This document shows, in pieces, positions 22,842 through 30,600 of a stretch of DNA of 51,370 bases. The position numbers and the translations under genes were made by a program. The DNA lies in contig JAGUZU010000100.1 in the NCBI GenBank assembly GCA_020060625.1, positions 1-51,370 of the forward strand, written 5' to 3'. Numbering within the stretch: the stretch's first letter is position 1; every line of letters begins with the position of its first letter. Below the pieces are notes generated by a model. That model did not search any database and was not told the DNA's origin. It was given only the letters and a program-made list of their open reading frames with translations. This DNA is from Anaerolineales bacterium. GTDB lineage: Bacteria > Chloroflexota > Anaerolineae > Anaerolineales > Villigracilaceae.

Positions 22842-23594
22842 GTGACGGCTGGTCAGATGTGGATCATGATCGGCACGATTTTATATTTTTCACGGGGGTT
22901 TTTTGGGATGTTTTTACCTAATCCGGAGACAGGCGCAAATATGGAGTCTGCTTATGCTTTGGGATTGGTGGAACCGTCGCCAACACCAACACCGATCTTG
23001 GTGCAGATTGTGCCTGGTATAAATGTTACAAGTCCTACGCCTTATCCAACATATACTCCACTTCCAACTGTGACACCTGCGGCGCCTTGGATGAGGGATA
23101 CGCCAACGCCTGTTTATATTCCTCTCGATCCGTTGACTGTGAACTGGGTCTTTAGTTATTATTATCCTGACCTTGTTGCCAAGATGGCTGAAAATCCGGA
23201 ATATGCTGTAAATTGCCATGAAGCCAATTGGATTTATAACGATCAAAGGACCAGGGTGATTGGATGTAAGAATACGACTGCGTCCGGTTTGCCGTGGAAG
23301 GAATACATGATGGATCGTTCAGAACATATTGATTTTCGGGGAGGGATTGCAGTTCCGGTATATCCTGATATGCCTGTGTCTTGGGAATTTGCGCTCTATC
23401 CGCCTGGAACGGTCATGACGATATCGTCTCCTGTGCAGATTGCTGGAGATTATCTTGTAATTGATTTATGTGGGGGGTGTAATGCCTATGCTGCCAGTCA
23501 TGGTGTAATGTTTGTGGATTTTGTAGCGAAGGGTTTGCCGGAAGGTGTCAATTTTTGGGATAGTGTGATTATCGAATCAGTGAGGTATCCATGA
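22842..23594 (+). CDS. Membrane-anchored protein with possible 3D/DPBB domain
   Basis: About 250 aa from GTG 22842 (or 245 from ATG 22857). One N-terminal helix (MWIMIGTILYFSRGFFGMFL) is followed by a Pro/Thr-rich external linker (PSPTPTPILV, PTYTPLPTVTP) and a 150-aa C-terminal domain. The domain end, GGIAVPVYP...PPGTVMTI...GDYLVIDLCGGC...FVDF, resembles 3D double-psi beta-barrels of cell-wall lytic proteins. It may be the external half of a split pI or an enzyme that opens the wall for virion exit. The frame is open back to 22524, so a frameshift fusion with the ATPase is possible. Confidence 0.65.
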   Translation: MTAGQMWIMIGTILYFSRGFFGMFLPNPETGANMESAYALGLVEPSPTPTPILVQIVPGINVTSPTPYPTYTPLPTVTPAAPWMRDTPTPVYIPLDPLTVNWVFSYYYPDLVAKMAENPEYAVNCHEANWIYNDQRTRVIGCKNTTASGLPWKEYMMDRSEHIDFRGGIAVPVYPDMPVSWEFALYPPGTVMTISSPVQIAGDYLVIDLCGGCNAYAASHGVMFVDFVAKGLPEGVNFWDSVIIESVRYP

Positions 23595-23815
23595 TTTATA
23601 GGACTAAAGTTTCGGATGGTTTTGGTGACCCGGCGCGGTATCAAATGATCTTTAATAGTGCAACAGGGAAATTTCGTTGTTTGCTTTATACGAGAGAAGG
23701 TTATAAGTTGAAAAGTCTTGAATGGGCGAATTCGGAAGAGGATGCTTTCAATTGTGCTAATGAGTGGTGTGAGAAAAAATTAGGAGCGCGGTTGTCTTCG
23801 GTTATTTATCCATAA
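23591..23815 (+). CDS. Small prophage protein, unknown
   Basis: A 74-aa protein coupled to the previous gene by an ATGA overlap. It has strand-turn-strand character (YQMIFNSATGKFRCLLYTRE) and a helical EEDAFNCANEWCEKKL segment. No family was recognised. It is the last gene of the virion transcript, before the strong terminator. Confidence 0.6.
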   Translation: MIYRTKVSDGFGDPARYQMIFNSATGKFRCLLYTREGYKLKSLEWANSEEDAFNCANEWCEKKLGARLSSVIYP

Positions 23816-23816
23816 G

Positions 23817-23869
23817 CAGGGTCGAGGCGGCTCCCGTTCCGCGAAGCGGACGGAGCCGCCGCCCTGTTT
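23817..23869 (+). terminator. Terminator of the virion transcript
   Basis: A long GC-rich hairpin (GGCGGCTCCCGTTCCGC with its complement around GAA), closed further by CAGGG/CCCTG and followed by TTT, directly after the last virion gene. Confidence 0.85.
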
Positions 23870-23965
23870 GATGAATTGATTTGAATAGGTCATTTGTATT
23901 GGACTATCTCGATTCCGTCGCTCCTGAGGCTTCCTGTGGTCACGATTTTTTGTTTCTAAATGCTT

Positions 23966-24223
23966 TTATGGGGTGATTGTTATCATATCGTTTAATTTTG
24001 ACAGTAACATGGAAATTAGTGTAATGCTTCCGATGCACCCAATTAAAGCAAGGGAAATTATTCCAATAATTTTGTTTCGTTTTTCTCGTTTCAAGTAGTT
24101 AATTACATCTTTGTTGTCTTTTTCAGGAGGGAAATTTTGTCTCAGTTCCAGAATTTCTATGCGTTGTTCCAATTCTTCCAAGTATTTCATCAGTTCGTTC
24201 ATGTTTTTGAATTTTCGGGACAT
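23966..24223 (-). CDS. Coiled-coil single-TM prophage protein
   Basis: An 85-aa protein with an N-terminal helix rich in Glu/Lys/Leu heptads (MNELMKYLEELEQRIEILEL), a charged middle and a C-terminal membrane helix (IIGIISLALIGCIGSITLI). Start by AAGGAGG 8 nt upstream; a frame extension to 24274 was rejected. It is divergent from the excisionase-like gene, which begins 49 nt away, so the two probably share a promoter region. Superinfection exclusion or regulation is possible, but nothing in the sequence shows it. Confidence 0.65.
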   Translation of the reverse strand: MSRKFKNMNELMKYLEELEQRIEILELRQNFPPEKDNKDVINYLKREKRNKIIGIISLALIGCIGSITLISMLLSKLNDMITITP

Positions 24224-24272
24224 GGGATTTTCCTCCTTGACAAAATTTCCGAATGTGCGTAAGATGTTGCGC

Positions 24273-24464
24273 ATGACACAGGACCGAAAAGATTTAAGTG
24301 TTGCTCAAGTTGCGATAATTCTTGTTTGTTCTCCTCGGCATGTTTTGAATCTAATATCTGCTGGTCACTTCCCTAATGCGTATAAAATGAATCCTGGCAA
24401 GAGAAGTGTGTATCGCATTCCTCGGAAAGATGTGGATGCGTTTCTTAGGTTGCGGAAGAAATAA
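24273..24464 (+). CDS. Excisionase-like helix-turn-helix protein
   Basis: A 63-aa winged-helix protein of the MerR/excisionase type: LSVAQVAIILVCSPRHVLNL (recognition helix), the wing RSVYRIPRKDVDAFL and a basic RLRKK end. Such proteins direct excision or serve as small regulators. It lies next to attR, at the opposite end from the integrase, and is followed by its own terminator. The frame is open upstream to 24111, but that part does not fit the family. Confidence 0.8.
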   Translation: MTQDRKDLSVAQVAIILVCSPRHVLNLISAGHFPNAYKMNPGKRSVYRIPRKDVDAFLRLRKK

Positions 24465-24465
24465 T

Positions 24466-24495
24466 CAGCCCCGCGTGCGGTCACACGCAGGGCTG
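24466..24495 (+). terminator. Hairpin after the excisionase gene
   Basis: CAGCCC-GCGTG pairs with CACGC-GGGCTG with one bulge on each side, directly after the stop codon. It has no clear T-run, but the stem is strong. Confidence 0.65.
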
Positions 24496-24553
24496 TGACG
24501 GCGGCTCTATTGTCGTCAAAGTGAGATGGCACTTTAACAACTGAATAGAGACA

Positions 24554-24596
24554 GTGAGCGCGGAGAGATTCGAACTCTCAACCAACGGCTTAAAAG
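24554..24596. other. attR, 43-bp direct repeat inside tRNA-Lys
   Basis: Identical to 13745-13787. It covers the 3' half of the intact tRNA-Lys gene, which was therefore preserved by the insertion. Confidence 0.92.
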
Positions 24597-24626
24597 GCCG
24601 CTGCTCTGCCGTTGAGCTACGCGCCC
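24555..24626 (-). tRNA. tRNA-Lys (UUU anticodon)
   Basis: A full cloverleaf on the minus strand: acceptor GGGCGCG/CGCGCTC (one G-U), D arm GCTC...GAGC, anticodon arm GCGGC/GCCGT around loop CTTTTAA (anticodon TTT), and T arm GAGAG-TTCGAAT-CTCTC. The discriminator base is A and CCA is not encoded. The element's attR lies within its 3' half, and its own terminator is now 10.8 kb away at attL. Confidence 0.93.
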
Positions 24627-24690
24627 ATTACTAAGGCGGGTTGCATTCTATCACGTCAGAATACCCGCGTCAACGCATGGATAAAGCAGG

Positions 24691-26187
24691 TCAACGAGAT
24701 AAAAAATAGCGGTAAAAAACCGTTTGCCGGACATTGGCGATGAAGTTTTTCGAGAGCTTGTCTTCCATGAATTGCAGGGAGATGATCTCATCCGCAGTCA
24801 ATGCGCCGGGATGCTCAAGTTCCAGCGCGCCAGCCTGCTCGAGATGAGCGGCAGGTTTGGGCGGCGGAGCGACGCGTTGGTCTTCGTCCAGAACGAGATA
24901 ATACTCGTATGTCCGGTAAACGGAGCGGTTGATTTCGTAGAGGGGAGTGAGAGAGCCGAAAACAAGCAACAGGTAACAAGCGGCGAGTAATAAGCGGGGC
25001 GTTGTTTTATCGAAGATAGTTTCACCCGCCATCAACATCAAATAGAAAAGCGGGGCAATCGAGACGCGCATGACGAAGTCACGGTCGCTGCCGAGTTGGA
25101 TAAAGGGGATGACGAGCAGGAGCAAGCCCGTAACCATCCAACGCGGGTCGCGCCATTTGACCGGCGCAAGCGCGAACCAGAGAATCCCGCCTTCGAGCAG
25201 GAAGAAGGCGAGGAAGTCGGCGAAGGGGATGGCTTGCAGTCCGCGCTGCTGGGCGGCGGTGTTCGATAAAAAGTAGAAAGTGGAAAGCAGGAGGATGATG
25301 GCGGCGGCAGGCAGGATTTCCCAACGGAGGTTTTTGAACGGAGATTTAAAGTCGGTTTGTTTGATAAGTTCGATAAGGACATAGGGAAGAAGCCCAAGGG
25401 AGACGAGGGGCGCGAAGAAAAAGCAAAGAGACCAGAGAAGAATAATTTCAGCATGAGATTGAGATTGCCTCGCCGCAATGACAACAATCATGGCAACACA
25501 CAACCATGCTGGGACGGCTTGGTTGAAGACCCAAAACAATTGCGTGGTGAAGGAGGAGTATTGAAGATTGCCAGCCCAAATCTCAAGATGCGTGACGGGC
25601 GGCAAAAGAGACGGGTATTCCTTTGCAAAAAACAGCGTGCCGATGGAATCCAATCCGCTGAAGAGGATGAGGAGCAGGCTGGCTTTGAGCGGGGAAGTTT
25701 TCAGCGCGGATGCCAGGTGCAGGGTAACAAGTAGAACGCCAGGCAATGTCCAAAGGAAAAGGGCGAAGTTGGCGGCTTTCCAGCCGAGGAACCTGCCAAC
25801 CCATGCGGAAGGCAGCCAGTAGCCAACGTAATAAACCAGCATCTTCACGGGTCCGCTTTCGGGCTGGGTGTAGTAAACGGGCCAGTCGAACTTGATCAAA
25901 TCACGGAAGACAGCGTTACGCCAGTGATGGTCCCAGTTTTGGAAGGCATAGCCGCCAACGCCGGAGAGCGCCACCCAGAAGGCAGTAATCAGTAACCAGT
26001 AACCAATTGATTTGGAATCGGGGAATGGGGAATGGTGATTAGTGGCACAGTTTTTGAAAAGCCGCCAAATTGCAAAGAGGACGATGGCAGATAAAGGAAT
26101 GGCAATGGAGAGCCTTACCCAACCGAAAAGGAAGAGAAGAAAGGGGAATATGAGATAAAGGATGGAAACGCGGTAAAGGAATTTCAT
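24691..26187 (-). CDS. Polytopic membrane protein, GT-C-like, unknown
   Basis: A 498-aa protein with about ten to twelve hydrophobic segments starting at FLYRVSILYLIFPFLLFLFG. Loops are short and the soluble C-terminal tail is about 70 residues. No clear catalytic motif was recognised, although length and layout are like GT-C membrane glycosyltransferases. It is the last gene of the surE operon, starting about 10 nt after a GT39-like gene; a start at 26211 overlapping that gene is also possible. The two may work together on a lipid-linked sugar substrate, by inference. Confidence 0.7.
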   Translation of the reverse strand: MKFLYRVSILYLIFPFLLFLFGWVRLSIAIPLSAIVLFAIWRLFKNCATNHHSPFPDSKSIGYWLLITAFWVALSGVGGYAFQNWDHHWRNAVFRDLIKFDWPVYYTQPESGPVKMLVYYVGYWLPSAWVGRFLGWKAANFALFLWTLPGVLLVTLHLASALKTSPLKASLLLILFSGLDSIGTLFFAKEYPSLLPPVTHLEIWAGNLQYSSFTTQLFWVFNQAVPAWLCVAMIVVIAARQSQSHAEIILLWSLCFFFAPLVSLGLLPYVLIELIKQTDFKSPFKNLRWEILPAAAIILLLSTFYFLSNTAAQQRGLQAIPFADFLAFFLLEGGILWFALAPVKWRDPRWMVTGLLLLVIPFIQLGSDRDFVMRVSIAPLFYLMLMAGETIFDKTTPRLLLAACYLLLVFGSLTPLYEINRSVYRTYEYYLVLDEDQRVAPPPKPAAHLEQAGALELEHPGALTADEIISLQFMEDKLSKNFIANVRQTVFYRYFLSR

Positions 26188-26197
26188 GGTCAACGGT

Positions 26198-27718
26198 CTA
26201 TCGCACAGCATCCAATTCGTAGATAACGTAATCTTCCTTTGCCATTGTAACGGAATAATGTTCTTCCAAAAACGCGCGGAGTTCGGGGAAGTCGCGCGAG
26301 GTATCCTCGCCGGAAATCCAGGGTTTGTCTATGGCTGTCACTTCCACGATAAATCGCGGCTGCGCTTCATGCAATTGATTCATAAAGCCGCTTCGCAGGG
26401 ATTGAATATACGGGTCGGAAACATGATGATAGAAATAAAAATCGAAGACATATTTCGTGGCAAGCGGCGCGCGGGTCTCGAGCATGGCAAGCAGTGTGCC
26501 GCCCGTCCAATCGAGCGGCTGGACGGTATCGCCCGGTTCGAGGTTCTTTTCGAGAAATTTTGAAATCTCGCCCGCACGGTTGGAAGAGGTTGCGATCTGT
26601 TTGCCTTCGATTTGGCGGATAAAGGTTTGGGAGGGGCGGATGTTTATAAGAATGACCGCGAGAAGGATGATGGAGGAAAGAGGCAAGAGGAAAGAAGGCA
26701 ATCCCACAGGGAGGCTTCGCGCTGGAAAGTGGAAAGTGGAAAGTGAGGCAAGGAGAACAACGCAATACACAAACGGAATGTAGTGATAGGGGAAGAATTG
26801 ACCCGATAACGCCGGATAGATCGCATAACACAACGCAAGACAGGCAAGCAGGTACGCCTGGTGATTCCGATTAAGATAAACGCCAAAGCCTGCGGGGATC
26901 AGCCACAACCCGCCTCCGCCCAGACGCCAAAACTGATTCAACAAATAAGCCGTTCTCTCCGCCGACGGCGTGACTGCCATCTCGCCGTTGATTTGCGCGT
27001 ACAAACCCCAGTAGTTGAGCGCAATATCAAGGAAGGGAATCAATGCGCCCGTCAACGCGAGCCAAGCCGTGACGAGTGAAATGGGAATAAAAAATCCGAT
27101 GACTGCCGGGAGGAAAACTTGTTTCAGAAGGTTTGGCAGGGAAAACTCCGGGCGTTGACGAAGGTCTGCAATGTCAAAGAGCAGGAAAGGCAGGAGTCCG
27201 AGCGCGGCGTGGGGCTTGACGACTGCCGATAGACCGAAGAGAAATCCGAGGGTGAGGCGATGCTTGAGAGTCAGAGAGTCGCGCAATCCCGCCCAAAGAG
27301 CGAGCGCAACAAAGACAAGCAAAAGATACTCGCGTTGAAGCGAGAGCGCCGGACCGCCCTGCAAATATTTCAAGCCGAAGAGGATGCCTGCCGCAAGGGC
27401 GGGGAGTTTTCCAAAACGCCGCATGGCAAAGTACGTGATGAGGATGAGTGCGGCGAGGATAAGCAGGTCGAGGATGCGGATGCGGAAAGCGCCGAAATTG
27501 CCGGCAATGCCGAGCAGGTAGTAGATGAGGTAACTACCCGGCATTTGAAAGTCGAAGATGTCGCGGTAGGGAACGCGCCCTTCGCTTTGTATGAGAAAGG
27601 CTTCGTAGAAGAGCGGCGCTTCATCGTGCGCGAGGGGCCATTGCAATGAGAAAGCCGCCTGCGTAACGAGCAGGGCGGCAAGTAAAAAAAGCAAAATGAC
27701 TGGGAGCGGACGCATCAA
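26198..27718 (-). CDS. GT39/PMT-family membrane glycosyltransferase
   Basis: A 506-aa integral membrane protein with an N-terminal signal-anchor helix and the first-loop acidic pair HDEAPLFYE (Asp32, Glu33), typical of GT-C transferases that use polyprenyl-phosphate sugars. RDIFDFQMPGSYL follows, the PMT_2 style seen in many prokaryotic Chloroflexi genomes. A C-terminal soluble domain covers about residues 400-506. The sugar and acceptor are unknown. It is the fourth gene of a tightly packed operon (surE, DUF2721, 92-aa gene, this, membrane protein). Confidence 0.8.
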   Translation of the reverse strand: MMRPLPVILLFLLAALLVTQAAFSLQWPLAHDEAPLFYEAFLIQSEGRVPYRDIFDFQMPGSYLIYYLLGIAGNFGAFRIRILDLLILAALILITYFAMRRFGKLPALAAGILFGLKYLQGGPALSLQREYLLLVFVALALWAGLRDSLTLKHRLTLGFLFGLSAVVKPHAALGLLPFLLFDIADLRQRPEFSLPNLLKQVFLPAVIGFFIPISLVTAWLALTGALIPFLDIALNYWGLYAQINGEMAVTPSAERTAYLLNQFWRLGGGGLWLIPAGFGVYLNRNHQAYLLACLALCYAIYPALSGQFFPYHYIPFVYCVVLLASLSTFHFPARSLPVGLPSFLLPLSSIILLAVILINIRPSQTFIRQIEGKQIATSSNRAGEISKFLEKNLEPGDTVQPLDWTGGTLLAMLETRAPLATKYVFDFYFYHHVSDPYIQSLRSGFMNQLHEAQPRFIVEVTAIDKPWISGEDTSRDFPELRAFLEEHYSVTMAKEDYVIYELDAVR

Positions 27719-27721
27719 CTG

Positions 27722-28000
27722 TTAAATGAATTCCCCGCCCGTGATGTCGCGCTGGATTAACGTCCGTTCGGGCGTGAATTTGAATGTAACTTCGATGCGC
27801 TGGAAACACCTGCTTTCGCCGATCAGCGCCTTGCGGACGTGGTACACGTCGCCGCCTTCTTCATATTCCACGCTGGGGTCGTTGTCCAAATCCACGCGCC
27901 CTTCGATGGTCTCGCCGCAGTGATTGCATTTGACCGTGAAAACGTAATAACGTTTTTCGGGCTTTCGGGGCGCGCCAAAAAGTTTTTGAAGGAAATTCAT
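27722..28000 (-). CDS. Small conserved hypothetical protein with CxxC
   Basis: A 92-aa protein with a basic N-terminus (FLQKLFGAPRKPEKRYY), a single CNHC knuckle and a later cysteine, then beta strands rich in Glu and Thr. It overlaps the DUF2721 gene by 4 bp and is 3 nt from the GT39 gene, so it belongs to this operon. The function is unknown. Confidence 0.7.
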   Translation of the reverse strand: MNFLQKLFGAPRKPEKRYYVFTVKCNHCGETIEGRVDLDNDPSVEYEEGGDVYHVRKALIGESRCFQRIEVTFKFTPERTLIQRDITGGEFI

Positions 28001-28458
28001 GGCGTATGTTCCCTTTCGCTGCCATATTCATACAGTTCGACTTTGAAGGCGGCAAGCGAGCGGTTGATGTCCGTGATGAAGGCAATCAACGAGGCGATCA
28101 ACGATCCCATGCAGGCGACAAAAATGATGCTGAGAAGCCATGCGTCTTCGATGCCGAACAGGGCGGTGATAAACAACATGATAACCAGCAGCGCGGCGCA
28201 CAACAGGCTGATGGCGGCAAAGAGAATGGACAGGCGGATCAACTTCGCCCGGCTCCAAAGAATATCTATCTGAGCGAGCGCCTTTTGTTGGAGAGGTCCG
28301 CCCACAGTTTCGGAAAAAGCCAGAAGCGCGCGAGCCCGGTCAATGACGCGCGAGAGGCGGTTGGTCATGCTCAACAGGAGCAACCCCACGCCGGAGATTA
28401 CGATCACAGGACCGATGGCAGTCTGCAAAACGGGAATCAGTTCCTGGATGGAGGTCAT
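27997..28458 (-). CDS. DUF2721 family membrane protein
   Basis: A 153-aa protein with three membrane helices: VIVISGVGLLLLSMTNRLS at about 17-36, then two near 75-120. The family signature NRLSRVIDRARAL follows the first helix. DUF2721 proteins are widespread and uncharacterised. Its start overlaps the surE stop and its stop overlaps the next start, both by 4 bp, which indicates translational coupling. Confidence 0.85.
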   Translation of the reverse strand: MTSIQELIPVLQTAIGPVIVISGVGLLLLSMTNRLSRVIDRARALLAFSETVGGPLQQKALAQIDILWSRAKLIRLSILFAAISLLCAALLVIMLFITALFGIEDAWLLSIIFVACMGSLIASLIAFITDINRSLAAFKVELYEYGSEREHTP

Positions 28459-29222
28459 CTAAAATTCCATTCCTTCAGCACGTCCATCGCCTTGCGATGG
28501 GTCAGGTCCAATTGCAGCGGCGTGATGGAAACATAACCCTGCGAAAGCGCGCCGAAATCCGTGCCGTTTTCCGCCACGCCGGTGGGCGCTTCGCCGCCGA
28601 TCCAGTAATACGGCTTGCCGCGCGGGTCCATGCGGACATCGAGCGCATCGCGGTACACGCGCAGTCCCTGCCGCGTGATCATGTAGCCTTTAAGTTCGGA
28701 CTCTTTCAGATACGGCACGTTGACGTTCAAGACGACGCCTTCGGGCAAACCGTCCGCGATGACTTTTTCCGCGACGCGCTTCGCGACTACGGCGGCAGCT
28801 GAGTAGTCGAGCGGAGCTCTGTGCCCTTCCGGCGAATCCAGCGAAACCGCAATGCCTTTCACGCCCGCTATGACCGCTTCCATCGCGGCGGTGACCGTGC
28901 CGGAGTAGGTCACGTCATGCCCGATGTTGGCGTTCGGGTTGATGCCCGAAACGACGAGGTCAATCGGTTCTTCGATCAAGCCGAGGAGTGGCAGCGCGAC
29001 GCAATCCGAAGGCGCGCCATCCGAAGCAAAAGCGGGTGTGCCGTCTGCAAGGATGGTTTCCTTCACGCGCAAGGGACGTTCCATCGTCTTCACGTGCCCC
29101 GAAGCCGACCAGTTTTTGTCGGGCGCAAAAACGGTCACTTTGCCGAGGCTGCGCATTTCCTGCGCGAGCGCGAGGAGTCCGGGGGCGGTTACGCCGTCAT
29201 CGTTGGTTACAAGGATGTGCAT
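28455..29222 (-). CDS. surE: 5'/3'-nucleotidase SurE
   Basis: A 255-aa survival-protein E phosphatase that dephosphorylates nucleoside 5'- and 3'-monophosphates. Metal-site motifs are clear: VTNDDG at residues 5-10, the Ser and Asn of the APDKNWSASG segment and SGINPNANIGHDVTYSGTV, and a SLDSPEGH loop. The length is typical. It is the first gene of a five-gene minus-strand operon. Confidence 0.95.
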   Translation of the reverse strand: MHILVTNDDGVTAPGLLALAQEMRSLGKVTVFAPDKNWSASGHVKTMERPLRVKETILADGTPAFASDGAPSDCVALPLLGLIEEPIDLVVSGINPNANIGHDVTYSGTVTAAMEAVIAGVKGIAVSLDSPEGHRAPLDYSAAAVVAKRVAEKVIADGLPEGVVLNVNVPYLKESELKGYMITRQGLRVYRDALDVRMDPRGKPYYWIGGEAPTGVAENGTDFGALSQGYVSITPLQLDLTHRKAMDVLKEWNFR

Positions 29223-29547
29223 AAGTTGATTTCCGATTTATGATTTTAGATTTGCAATTGATTATAACGCCATGCGGTTGGCAAAGAAAAACGCCCTGCG
29301 TTTTGCAGAGCGTTTTATAGTATTGCTCTATAAAAACTACGCCTACCACGAAGATTTTGCGCGTAGGTCGGATTGCCAATCCGACTTACTTTGGCTGCGG
29401 CTTGCCGCGCTATAGTATTGCTCTGGAAAAACTATGCCTACCACGAAGATTTTGCGCGTAGGTCGGATTGCCAATCCGACTTACTTTGGCTGCGGCTTGC
29501 CGCGCTATGGCGTTACGCCGTGAAAACTGCGCCAACCGCGCTGTGGT
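29223..29547. repeat. Two tandem copies of a 95-bp palindromic repeat, with no gene
   Basis: A 95-bp unit (TATAGTATTGCTCT to CTTGCCGCGC) is repeated at 29316-29410 and 29411-29505 and recurs at 43307-43405. Its core GTCGGATTGCCAATCCGAC is a perfect palindrome. The rest of the gap holds a terminator and no coding sequence. Confidence 0.8.
29291..29313 (-). terminator. Hairpin ending the VOC dioxygenase transcript
   Basis: ACGC-CTGC pairs with GCAG-GCGT around TTTT, with a T-run on the minus strand. It lies between the VOC gene and surE. Confidence 0.6.
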
Positions 29548-30471
29548 CTATTGTCCGCGATCCATCGTCCGTAAGGTCACGCCATTTTGAGACGGGTCCT
29601 GCAGCAGCAAGCCGTCTTCAGTTTGGTTACTGGGAATGCCAGCCGCATCCGCGCGCTTGACCACCTCATCCAACGAGGACTGATTCGGGAAGTCCACGGT
29701 GAAATGGCGCAGACCAACCGCATCGTCGGGCGGAGGCGGAGCGCCGGCTCCCTGCCAGGTGTTCAATCCGATGTGATGGTGGTATCCACCCGCGGAGACG
29801 AACGCCATCTGAAATTCCTTTGCATGCCCCATCACATCGAAGCCGAGTACCCCATGATAGAAATCCAGCGCTTCGGGGATGTCGCGCACATGCAAATGGA
29901 TATGTCCCATTTTGGTTTCGGGCGGAATGGGCACATCGATGCGGTCACTATCGGTGAGATGCTTGAAGAGCGCATCCACATCCAACGGTTCGCGCCCATC
30001 GCTCCAGCGACCGTCTGCCCAGCGGGTTTCGTATTTGCCATCCTCCATCGTCCACGAGCCGTCTTCGGGGGATTCGCAATAGAGTTCGATGCCGTTGCCT
30101 TCGGGGTCGTCGAGGTAGGTGGTCTTGGTCATGACATGGTCGGTGGGCGAGTTGCGGACCTTCAACGCAAATAAACGCGCCATGGCAATCGCAAGTTCTC
30201 GGCGGTTGGGGAAGAGCACTGCAAAGTGATACAAGCCCGTCACCCCGCGATATTTTTTCAAATCCGGCGCTTCGTTCAGGATGAGCAAGTCCGCGCTTCC
30301 GGCTCCCAGCCCAGCCTGTTTCTCCTTCCGCCAGTGGACCTTGAAGCCCAGGGCTTTTTCATAGAACAAGACCTGGTTCTCGAGGTTGGCAACCGTCAAA
30401 GAGACGTGCCCAATGCCCGTCCGCGGGTGGATAGAGAATTCCGTTTTGTTTTCAGCTTGTGGTTGACTCAT
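29548..30471 (-). CDS. VOC-family ring-cleavage dioxygenase / glyoxalase (CatE-like)
   Basis: A 307-aa protein with two vicinal oxygen chelate domains. The first (about 15-130) starts GHVSLTVANLENQVLFYEKA, and the second (about 185-290) starts MGHIHLHVRDIPEALDFYHG. Potential metal ligands are the first-strand His residues, the Glu of GIELYCESPE and a HHHIG cluster. It resembles the CatE/YfiE extradiol dioxygenase group; the substrate is unknown. It is monocistronic. Confidence 0.85.
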   Translation of the reverse strand: MSQPQAENKTEFSIHPRTGIGHVSLTVANLENQVLFYEKALGFKVHWRKEKQAGLGAGSADLLILNEAPDLKKYRGVTGLYHFAVLFPNRRELAIAMARLFALKVRNSPTDHVMTKTTYLDDPEGNGIELYCESPEDGSWTMEDGKYETRWADGRWSDGREPLDVDALFKHLTDSDRIDVPIPPETKMGHIHLHVRDIPEALDFYHGVLGFDVMGHAKEFQMAFVSAGGYHHHIGLNTWQGAGAPPPPDDAVGLRHFTVDFPNQSSLDEVVKRADAAGIPSNQTEDGLLLQDPSQNGVTLRTMDRGQ

Positions 30472-30600
30472 TTTCTCTCATTTCATCGAATAAGGCTGAT
30501 ATGAGCATAGACTACGTCAGTCCTTTCAGCCTTTCGTGAGGGGGGCTGTATAATTTGCTCATCAGTCATTTTTCGATCCTGTGCCAAAAGGAACATCGCC

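Larger units (their letters stand above)
13745..24596. mobile_element. Integrated filamentous (inovirus-like) prophage in tRNA-Lys
   Basis: The element is bounded by 43-bp att repeats and is visibly lower in GC than both flanks. It holds a tyrosine integrase and an excisionase-like gene at opposite ends, PrimPol-CHC2 and an HUH Rep, and a structured non-coding region. It also carries an inovirus-order virion block: ssDNA-binding-like protein, tiny coat protein, tiny membrane proteins, signal-peptide/anchored adhesin, Zot ATPase. No capsid, portal or terminase gene and no secretin is seen. The size is within the range of known inovirus prophages. A conjugative or plasmid element is less likely because of the coat-adhesin-Zot order. 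Confidence 0.88.

Noticed and set aside
24111-24272. A longer N-terminus for the excisionase-like gene
   Set aside because: The extension is antisense to the 85-aa coiled-coil gene, shows no family similarity, and the helix-turn-helix starts right after the Met at 24273.
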